From: Lentinula raphanica | Lineage: Eukaryota; Basidiomycota; Agaricomycetes; Agaricales; Omphalotaceae | DNA: 64,000 bases | Direction of reading: 5' to 3' | Assembly: GCA_027919835.1 (NCBI GenBank) | Contig: JANVFP010000018.1 | Location: forward strand, 434,001 to 498,000 | Shown: positions 54,963-64,000 of the stretch, piece by piece | Position numbering within the stretch: the first letter of the stretch is position 1 | Layout: every line of letters begins with the position of its first letter | Made by a program: the position numbers and the translations under genes | Notes under the pieces: generated by a model | Databases searched by the model: none | Told to the model about the DNA's origin: nothing | The model's input: only the letters and a program-made list of their open reading frames with translations

Positions 54963-56031
54963 ATGGCATCTGAGATGATGCGTCCTGGCTCAGCTCACTA
55001 CAATCCACAAAAACGAAGCAGAATTCTTTCTGCAGAAGAGTTAGTCCTCTCTCATTCTACGCGCAACTAAGTATTCATTTTCTCAATTACAGCAACGAGC
55101 CCTTGTTATTTCCCCTGAGCGACCAGAACGCGGCTTATTATCCCTCTCATGGATATGATTCTGAAGATGATACCGATGCATTGACCCATCGAGGGAACTG
55201 GGGAATCAAAGATCTCAAAGGAGCCAGGTGGGCTCGGAGAGGCAAAATCACTGCTTGGGGACCCAGTGTAGGAGATTGGGAGGTGAGTCGTCTCTTGTTC
55301 TGTCAGTGGCTTAGGACTTATCTGCCTTTCTCAAGGCTGAAGAACGAACCCGAAAACGAATAAAACTGCTTCTGCCTCAGAACAAACGATCGCCTTCTCC
55401 ACCGACACTTCCACATCTTTCTCGTTCACCGTCTCCGCCTCTCGTTGCTCCATATACCCCACCGACTACTCAGCATTTAACTTATTCATCATTCGTCATG
55501 GACAGATCCGTCACGCATACTTTTCGCTCTAACTTGCTGGATGAACTCGAGAACGCCACGAACGGCTTGATCGAGGGAGAGGCAACGATGAAGAGAGCCA
55601 TGGGCCGGCTGTGGCAGGTTATGAGTGAAGATCCCGAACGAAAAGCGATAGACACCACTATCGTTCCTAAACAGGAAGACGAAGACATGGGAGAGTTCAA
55701 CGAGCAAGACGCTCGAGCTAAACGCCTCGCGCGTGCCCCTGATCTCACACCTCCCATTCACAAGTTATTCCTCTTTCAAAATAATTCATCTGCGTATGCA
55801 GGCGAACAATCACACTTTACAACGCCGCTCGCACAACAAGAGAATCTAGAACGGGCGATGGCTGTTATGAGAGAGCTGCAGGATGATGGTAGGGAATATG
55901 TCGAGCGGTTGCAGGAGATCAGAGAGACTTTGGGTGATGTTAGGGCTCATCGGAATGGGATATGGGATGTGGTTAGGGAGAGGGCAGTGCAGGAGCTGCA
56001 GGACGCAGCGTTCGAGGCTGCTGCAGGATGA
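54963..56031 (+). CDS. RXT2-like subunit of the Rpd3L deacetylase complex
   Basis: RXT2 is a subunit of the large Rpd3 histone deacetylase complex. Exon 1 starts at ATG 54963 (MASEMMRPGSAHYNPQKRSR); later exons read PLSDQNAAYYPSHGYDSEDD, LTHRGNWGIKDLKGARWARRG and DWEAEERTRKRIKLLLPQN (resembling the RXT2 N-terminal domain), then a Ser/Pro linker and a second conserved half: FRSNLLDELENATNGLIEGE, MKRAMGRLWQVMSED and a C-terminal coiled coil ENLERAMAVMRELQDDGREY, ending at TGA 56029-56031. The identification relies on the RGN...GA...RKRIKLLLP pattern and is moderate. An RPD3-type enzyme is encoded at 15-17 kb. Confidence 0.6.
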
Positions 56032-56294
56032 GGACCAGATGAAGACATAACTTATTTTCTTGTCGTATACATAGCAACGGCGCGGCAGGTCTGGAATTCT
56101 GATAAAAATTAGCTTCACAGCCTCAAGTTGGTTTTTCCCAACCACACCTTTCCTTGAATAACCGACTATCCTTCAAGTTCTTCCTTTCGACTCCTTTGAC
56201 TCGCTGAGGACACCAGATCCTCGTAGACGAACTTCTCTTACATAGGGTGAACGACACCTTTACTTTCACTTCTCTCTTACGCTCGTTTTCTATC

Positions 56295-57584
56295 ATGGTT
56301 GGTTCTGCTGGCGTGCATCGCAGATTGCACAAAGTATTCTCTCGGAATGAGACGTTGAAGAAAAGACAATTTGGGATTGGGATTCCTAGTATTGGAGATT
56401 CGAATCCACTGAGTGATGTTATCGGTCAATTTTTTTCCACTACTAGCTCAGACGAAAGTAAGTACATTGTCTATATTCACGAGGAACTTGTCTTCATTTA
56501 GATTGTCTCCTTCTAGCTCATCGTACCTCGAGCTCTACCAAAGCCTCTTCCACTTCAACATCATCATCTTCCGCAGCGCCTAACACCAGTATCTTATCTG
56601 CAACCTCAACCACTCTTTCATCTCAAGTCACCTCTGCTTCCACATCTTCTACGATACCAGTGTCTGCTGCCACGGTGTCGTCTACGGGTTCGACTTCTAC
56701 GTTCCTTGCATCAGCCGCCTCTCAAAGCACGATACCCTCCACATCGACATCGTCTGATGCCAGCACTTCAACAGAGTCGAGTACTTCCGGCTCGACGACC
56801 TCTACTGGTAACATCGTCGGTATTGTCGCTGCTGTGATCATTGCGATCCTGGCACTAGGTGTATTTGGGTTTTTCATCGTGGTAGGGGTTTCTATACTAC
56901 AGGGCGTATATTGTAATCTGAAATTCTGCTCAGCGTCAACGTAGGAGGAAGACTAAGGAGGCTCAGCTCATACATCAAGTTGATCCATTCAATGTGGGTT
57001 TACCTGAGAAAGATCTACCTCCTCCTCCCCCAATCAATACCGAACAACGGATGACGTTTGGCACAAAATACGGGAAACCAGGTCCAGGAGAGTTTCCTTT
57101 TAGTCAAGCACAGACAGATTCGTCAATAGCATACAGTCTCCCATCTGCGACGTACGGATCTGGGTACGGTATTGCCACCGTCGACGATGAAAAGCTTGTG
57201 AGGACTCCGAGCGGTCGTAGTCTCACATCTCCTTTTGCCGATCCTAGCTCGTCATCTGCGGTATCACCTATCGCTTCTTCCTCTCGGGTTCCATCTCCCA
57301 CCGAGTCTCCTTTTGCAGACCCAGTGGATCCGAGCGTTGGGATTAGGCTCCCACCTGCTGCTAGTGTGAAGTACACGCCCTCTTACGTGCCAATCATGGA
57401 TGGAACATCTACTACTAGGGTACCGGCTTCTGCGTATAGCCCTGTGGAACGAAGTGGTTCTTCTGGATCCTCCAGTACCGTTCGGGCAGTTGGCAGAACG
57501 CAGCCTCAGGTTGGTTATGCTCAGGAGCATGAAGCCAGACCTGCGACTGTGTATGATGAGGGAGACGCTTATGGTGGGATATGA
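56295..57584 (+). CDS. Single-pass membrane protein with Ser/Thr-rich ectodomain
   Basis: ATG 56295 (MVGSAGVHRRLHKVFSRN) opens a short basic N-terminus, followed after an intron (56459-56516) by about 110 residues of almost pure Ser/Thr/Ala, likely heavily O-mannosylated. The transmembrane helix is NIVGIVAAVIIAILALGVFG, followed by a basic stop-transfer (RQRRRKTKEAQ) and a Pro/Ser-rich cytosolic tail with PLPPPPP-like and SPFADP repeats, ending in DEGDAYGGI at TGA 57584. This architecture matches fungal wall-stress or plasma-membrane sensor-like proteins (Mid2/Wsc form), but no cysteine-rich WSC domain is present. No classical signal peptide is seen at the N-terminus; a missing upstream exon is possible. 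Function is inferred. Confidence 0.65.
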
Positions 57585-58037
57585 TCATGATGTTCGTTGT
57601 TCTTTCAACATTCCTTGTACATATTCCCTCTGCTACATCTCATGTCGGGGCCGGGCCTACGCTAGACGTGTTACACCCGATTACCTATGCTATACTTATA
57701 CGGGGGGTTCGCTAGCACGAGTCCTTTCCTTTTTCTCTCGATTTGGTGGTTGCACCGGGTTTATCTGTATGTAATTTATACCACAACTGGGAAACTGTAC
57801 CTTCTTTTACCCATGTACCATCTTCAAAAGAATAGCACGAAGTACAGAAGTTGGGACTGGAACAGCCAGTGCTTGATAGGACCCTCCAATCGTGGGTCTG
57901 CCGCCTGCGTCGCAGAGGGGGTATGACATAAGATGTTGGATACTTAGGCGCGTCCGGATCCCAGACGCCACACACACTTCCCCAAGTTCCAACCATCACC
58001 ACTCGGATAATTTCACATTACTATTTCATAGAAAGAG
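57585..58037. other. Intergenic region, membrane protein to BLM10
   Basis: Both genes are on the plus strand. This 453-bp stretch is the 3' UTR and the BLM10 promoter. Minus-strand frames (57712-58002) have no motif. Confidence 0.4.
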
Positions 58038-61000
58038 ATGGCTTTACCGGACATCTCTAGCCTACGTTTACATGACCCAGGACCACCACCAACGTTCTCG
58101 CATCTGTACCCTAATAATGCCTCGGACGAGGCACAAGACGACGACAGATACATTCAAAAGTTACAATGTTATGCCAAATCCTTGCCGTATTCGATTGAGC
58201 CGTACTCGAAGATGATGAGTATGCTGGATTTTATCATTCTCAGACTTGTTCAGTGTGTGGAGGCGAAGGATTATGAGGTTGGGCTGCTACAATGGGACAG
58301 TATGTTGTCATAGTCAGTGTTCTCCTTTGTTCTTGTTCATTCTCGTTCATGGTATATGTACTCACCGTCGTGCTTTCTTCTTCAGCTGGAACATGCTCAA
58401 ATACCCCATTCCAAAAGACAGACGAATATCACTAGCCAAAATCTATTTTCATGTCAGCATCACTCCGGGGATGCCTGCTCAAATCATTGCGACCTGCGCG
58501 GACGGTTTCAAGATGCTTACCCAGTCCAAAAAGAAGATTTCTATCGAGGATATGAGGCTGCCTTGGAAGCCTATATACAACATCCTCAGCCATGATCTTT
58601 TCTTGTCCCGGAGACAGTTCGAATACACGTATGTGTCTTTGTTGGTTCTTTTTCTGTGGCGCATCGAGTTGCTGACCCTCACCGGCTTGAAACAGTCAGT
58701 TATCCTGGTGCATGGGATACATCGCTGAGAACTCTCGACGGTTCTTTCATCCTGCCGCTATCAATGAAATGCTTTCCACGTTCATACCTTTGATGAATGG
58801 AAGCCAGCTAGACGTATGTGGTCATTCGAATCTAATTTGTACCTGTCACTAATCTCTCCTTTTAGACCATTCTCTCGTCCCAATACTACCTTCTCTCCTT
58901 CCTACCCTTAAGCCACCCCCAGACGTACCTCCCAATGTTACTTCGGATATGGGAGTCCATCAACTCCTATAAATATGATGAGCGCATGCTCAACTTTCTA
59001 TCCAAACTAGCGGAAACCCATGTTTCTCCTGAAGTCAGTGATCCTCGGAAACTACACAGTATCCCGGATGATGAGCGGTCGGAGGACGAAGGTAGACCGA
59101 GCTGGTCGAGTGATTATGGGTTGAAGGAGGATGCGTATTGGCCGGGGCTGTATAAGGATGTGGGGATTTTCACTGAACATGAGTGGAGTTTGTTGATGTG
59201 CAAGTGTTTGGCTTCTATGGGTGAGTACTGGTGGAAATTCATAGTGCTCAAATGATTCATGTCCAATATTTCAGAGATTCCACTCGCCGATTCAGGCTCT
59301 TTGACTACGGGCCCTTCGGCGGACAATCAAGCTGGCTTTGAGATTAGTCGGTTACCCAAAACTGGTTGGCGAATTCGTACGTTTGCATTTTTGTCTGTTG
59401 GAGGCCTTGCGATGACATTCGAAACATGCAGCGTCTCTCGCTAGAATCATAGTCTATTCCATGGCACCCGACGGATTACCAGCCCCTCCATCCAACGCTC
59501 CTACACCCTTTTTCTCTCCTTCGCCATCCGGAATGAATACTCCGTCCATTGGCAGTAGTAGTCTCGGCGAATATCTCTCTGCACCACTGGGTAAAGGTGT
59601 ACACGGGAAAGGGAGATCGTATCTGGCTGGCTCGAAAGCGCTCGATTCTCTTGCAAGGCTCATAGCCTCGGTCGAAAGCTTTTTCCACCCTACCAACTCG
59701 GGGGCTTGGACTACTGATGTGAGTTTCGCATATGTCATTCAGAATAGTTCAAGGACTAACGTTTATTCGTTGTAGCTGAGCGCGTTCATCAAATCCATTG
59801 TGTATAACTTCAACAAACGTGAGGCTTTTCTCAGAAACGTTTTGAATTATATCTGAACATCAGAATCTAGGTTGGTACGAAGAACGTAAGCCTGACTGTG
59901 AAACACCCATGGTTCGTTTACACAACGTCTATTTTGATTGCATGATTGATCCCAGACATTGCAGAACCGACGTCTGACGAGGGCTATGAAGAGAGAGCTT
60001 GTCAAGTCACTACGTACTGTCGTCCTATTGGCCATGTTTTCTGAAGAACCCGCCACCGTAACAAACATACAAAGTTGTTTGAAGTCTATGTGCATCATGG
60101 AGCCGGATCTCATTCTTCACCCTATTCTTGAGCGAGCGATTCCCTCGCTGGAGGCTTTGACGGAGGTGCGTTATTCGTTTATGGTTTCTTATTACTATCC
60201 TCGTTTCTCAAGTTTTGTAACAGACGCAGAGAACGATCGCGGTCATCAAAGCTTTGGGAGCTGTCGCTCCGGCTATCGTTTGTCGCAATGTGTACTATCC
60301 CGGAGCCAAATATCTCGTACCCATATTGGATCTGTTAATTCCTGGGATTGATCTGGTGAGTGTCACTATAATCATAGTAACAGGCTTCTCTTGACCCTCT
60401 CTTCAGAATGATCCTTCAAAGACTCTTTGCACCACCGCATTCTTGGTTGAGATATCTCAGTACATCCAGTTCAGCGATTTGAGCGAGCTCTCTGGGACAA
60501 GACCCACACCTACGGAGCACAATCCTCAGCCAAACGAGTTCTCGAAATCATCCGGGAAGCTTCCGTCGTTCGAGCTGAATGGGTTTGGGGATTTGGTTTC
60601 GGATATGGAGTCTCGGTTATCGCCTGATGACGAAGATACTCTGTTGAAGGTATGGGATGATATTCTGTCGATGAAAACACATATTGACATTCATGATAGG
60701 ATACGACCGCCAGTTTTGCGGATTGGCTAGCCAATTTCGTTCGACGGGTGATTCAACTCATGGAAAACCTTCCAGACGAAGGCCCAAATGGGTACTCGGG
60801 TGGCGCCACCGAAGGTAAGACATTCCTTTCCAATCCCTTTCTTTCAAGTAAATCTCACATATCCAATAGTCCAGGTCGTTGACTCAGTCGCGAGTGCATG
60901 CAGTCAAATCTGTGTCCATCTCTCCGAGCCGCTCTATGATCTAGTGTTGAAGATGGTGTTTGACTACGCGAGCACCAACGTTCGGACTAATGCTGTCCGA

Positions 61001-64000
61001 GCCATCCATCAATTAGTCGAATGTGTAGCTAACGCCAATCCTGAGAAAACTCTAGCCATGTTTCTTCCGTTTTGTGCGCGAAATATTCGACTTGAGCTCG
61101 AGAATGGCGCTAGTTCGTTGCGGACGACATCGTCGTCTATACCTATACCGTCGGATGCGACGTTGCATTGGAGTATGATCTCTCCTTTGAAGATATGGGT
61201 TCCGCGCTAAGTTTTGTTGTCTTCTTTCAGACCTTGCGATACTTCGAGGGACAGTGTATAAGTGAGTCATGCCTTCGCTAATTCACTATGTCATCTCACG
61301 TGTAATTCAATTCCAGCGACGGCAGAGCTGTGAGTGCGCACATTGCTGTTGTTAACATTATTGAAACTGATTCCCCATCTAGGTGGTCAAGTATCGGAGT
61401 GAATTACTGTCATTGCTGCAGTTGCTGCATGCTAAGACGTACTCGAAGCGTGGCTTCTCATGGACTGGAAAGTTTTTGTCTAGCATGCTGTTGACCCTTA
61501 CGCACACGTATCCATATGAAAACAAATTCGTCAATCCAGAAGAATGGGAGAGTGAAGGTCCGGACACCCACTTCTTAATGAATATCGTCGTTAACAGAGG
61601 TCAACTTTAGAGTTCCGTCAAACTCACCATCAGCACTGGGGCAAAACATACGCAAAGGAAGATGTGACTGTCAGTATTCCTTTTTTAGAATTGGAACTTC
61701 ATACTGATTGTGGCTGTAGATCTCTTGGCATGTGCCCAATGATGAAGAGATCGACTTTGCCATTGAGGTCTTCAGGGAGCTTGTAGAGCCAACACTGACA
61801 ACCTTAGATCATTTGCTTTCGGATGCTAGTAGTGGGTACCCTTCCTCATGGCTTCGTGTCATATCTAACGACTTTTCTCAAGAAGCTGAGAGGGACGCAA
61901 CGTGGCGAAACGATTTCTGCAGGTTTGTACACTATCTCAGGCTATAGTCAACTGCGCTATAACCGTTCGATAGACATCTCAGTCTGGTCCGCTACGCGTT
62001 TGCAGGCATCCCAACCTTGATGAAACATCATGTCAGTGCAGAGGAATTTGCGTACGCAGCGAGAACGAGTGACATATTGTGAGTTATCTACTCATGCATC
62101 GTCTCGCAAAGAAATTGACGTCTTGCGGTGGTAGGGATGAAATACCGGAAATGATTGCTGCTCTCGAACCCCTGAACGCAGGGTTTTGCTTGACCGATTC
62201 GAATGACCCACGGCATCAGTACATGTCCAAGCTGAGAAGCAGATTTGGAGAGTTTTTGCACAAAGCCTCTGTCTCTCTTCGTCAACAAGGGGAAGAAAAC
62301 ACTGTCGATGCTGTGCACATGCTGGTTCGTATTGTATACGCTGTTATATGCTGCTACCAGACCTTGATCAATTTCATTATCAGTTACGTTCAATTCGAAC
62401 GTATATGCTCGAGTATGGGGATAGTAGAGATGGGTATGCAGTTCGATCATTTGGAGAACTCATCTTACTAACTGGATGCAAGGTACTTCGTGAACGAAGA
62501 GCAGTATGTATCGACGAAGAATGTATCTCGCCTATATGCCCAACAAAGGTGACTCGGTCAAATATCAAGCCTAGTCCAAAAAAATTGATTGGGAGTTTCC
62601 AGAGAATGGCCAAGAGCAGTTTATGTTCGCCGCGCGAGGTAGGAAACACTTCAATGATAGGAACGTTGCATCTTATATTCTGCCAGGTTTTATCATTCAG
62701 CTCGTCTAAGATGGAACTCACTCGACCGATTACGGGGACCCCTCGAAGATTCTCTGATTGATGATGTGACGCAATGGTGTATGTGGAACTATGCTAAAGT
62801 ACGAATGTACGTCATGTCGCCTCTTCATAAAGCTCAGTACCCACCTCAACCCTATGCAGTTCAAGTCAGTCCCTCCTCGAGAGTATTTGCTCTGTAAGGC
62901 TTCAAATCATGGCATCGTATAATGACGCTCATGTTTGAACAGTCCTACGACGGTGTGCGGCGGCGAAGTCTCCCGCTTCTCTATCGCGCTCTGGAGCCCA
63001 ATGTTGAAGATGATGATCGGGCAAAAGGAGCATTGTGGACTTTGAATCTCTCCTCGTTTGGCAAATATGCGATCTCAGGTAAGGCTTATGATGTACCTCC
63101 TTCCACTCTTATTCAAGCTATTGTTAGAGCCTACTCTTGCCACTGAGCTGCTCACCAAGCTCTTGGGTTGTCAGGATAACGAGAAGGTATGTCGAACATT
63201 CCCAAAGATGGTACGAGTTTCAAACGAGCTACCAGACTTCAATACAAAACTGCGTCTCTACTGTTTTCGACACTTGTGCGTAATTATGATCGCAACCGTC
63301 ATTCGCCGTGAAAATTAGACTTCTTGAACAGGTTTGGGATCATTCATTGAACCAAACAATCTCGTTTACGATACCCCCACACCGGCGCTGGAGGAGGTCC
63401 TGAAGTCATTGAAAGCTCGCTTAGAAATGGGAACCGAGGATGAATGTGTCACTGATAAATGCAGAAAGAATCGAATACGGCGCACCCAAATTCAGGACGA
63501 AGCTTCAGAACACACGGTACGCGACACTGCTCTGTTGACCGAAGAAACTAGAGAAATTGACTGTCAATCAGACCCAAATGGTCTTAAACATCGCAAAATC
63601 TTCGAAAACGCATTGGCGCTATGCAATTGTTGCAATGAGATGTCTTCGCACTCTTGTAAGGAGGGATAAGCCTTTGACATCTGCTCAAATGACCTACTTC
63701 CTCGAATCCGTTCATGACAGTCAACCTACCATTGTGAGTTCCTATTCATTTGTCCATGCGTTAGTCTGATGTTTGTAGCGTTATGTACGTGGAGTCAAAG
63801 GTTTACTATCAGGCATAATGCATTAACCTGCGAAAGTAGTACGCACAACGTGCTATTCTAAAGAGCACTCGGACAATCAAGCTACGAACATTCTGCACGA
63901 GTCCCAGTGACTTGTATGAAGGTCGCAATCAAAACCCCCTCAAGAAATCCGTGATAGTGGACGATCCAACTCATGCCTTGACACAGAAGTTCTTGAAGGA
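58038..64000 (+). CDS. BLM10: Proteasome activator BLM10/PSME4, 5' part
   Basis: BLM10/PA200 is a large HEAT-repeat solenoid that caps the 20S proteasome in nucleus and cytosol. ATG 58038 opens MALPDISSLRLHDPGPPPTF, then YIQKLQCYAKSLPYSIEPYSKM, LRLPWKPIYNILSHDLFLSRRQFEYT, LVEISQYIQFSDLS and many helical repeats with short introns between, e.g. GRGISW-like FSWTGKFLSSMLLTLTHTYPYENKF, GKTYAKEDVTISWHVPNDEE, and YAQRAILKSTRTIKLRTF near the end of the window, followed by NPLKKSVIVDDPTHALTQKF. The gene continues beyond 64000, so the C-terminal YYX activator motif is outside. About 25-30 exons fall in the window. One exon appears to be only 6 nt (63779-63784). Borders between 62500 and 63300 are uncertain. 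Confidence 0.88.
63779..63784 (+). other. Candidate 6-nt microexon in BLM10
   Basis: CGTTAT (Arg-Tyr) is flanked by an intron ending TTTGTAG and one starting GTACGTG and ending AAAGTAG (63785-63839). Splicing joins SQPTI to RY and then YAQRAILKS, which matches the expected family sequence. A direct splice would lose the two residues but keep the frame. Confidence 0.55.

Noticed and set aside
1..64000. tRNA genes, CRISPR arrays, rRNA
   Set aside because: Scanning by eye for B-box like GGTTCGAATCC and for spaced direct repeats gave only matches inside coding exons or isolated ones; a covariance-model search would be decisive.

Overview
The window reads as a compact gene-dense segment of an Agaricomycete-type basidiomycete nuclear genome. 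Genes carry many short GT-AG introns (about 42-71 nt, most 48-65), intergenic gaps are short, and several neighbours are divergent with very small shared promoters. The protein set fits this: a BLM10 proteasome activator, an RPD3-class histone deacetylase, a Rua1-type zinc-finger regulator, a long Zn2Cys6 factor, a fungal BTG/Tob-like protein and a lineage-specific F-box array. I see no transposon with coding capacity, no rRNA, no convincing tRNA and no CRISPR.

Layout. 1-23 kb is mostly conserved housekeeping: an Mtc1-like 3' end, SPF27 splicing factor / complex I 30 kDa subunit sharing a 60-bp promoter, a very large disordered protein, mitochondrial succinyl-CoA ligase beta, a DinB-fold protein, a BipA/TypA GTPase, the histone deacetylase, a Rua1-like regulator and a mitochondrial stomatin-like protein. 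22.8-25 kb holds a secreted kinase-fold protein, a very small ORF and PIG-P, whose reading frame appears broken. 25.2-32.5 kb is a four-gene head-to-tail F-box array with a shared three-exon structure. 33-42.9 kb returns to conserved genes: eS27, dynactin p27, peroxisomal acyl-CoA thioesterase, XPA/Rad14, a Zn2Cys6 factor with a tiny overlapping uORF, and a BTG/Tob-like gene. 42.9-46 kb is sparse.

46-54.7 kb is a plastic region. Biotin synthase is followed by a degenerate exonuclease-like gene, a truncated kinase leader and an APH-fold kinase. A second, shorter version of the same module follows, made of a relic of the biotin synthase 3' end, a DUF7770-like gene and a second kinase truncated by a stop. 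This indicates tandem segmental duplication followed by decay. 55-64 kb carries an RXT2-like protein, a Ser/Thr-rich single-pass membrane protein and the 5' part of BLM10/PSME4, which runs off the end.

Functional links: the RPD3-type deacetylase (15 kb) and the RXT2-like protein (55 kb) belong to the same complex family (Rpd3L). Complex I subunit, succinyl-CoA ligase, stomatin-like and BipA genes point to mitochondria; TesB-type thioesterase with a C-terminal AKL points to peroxisomes. All gene models were spliced by eye from the sequence, so exon borders are inferences except where positions are stated.
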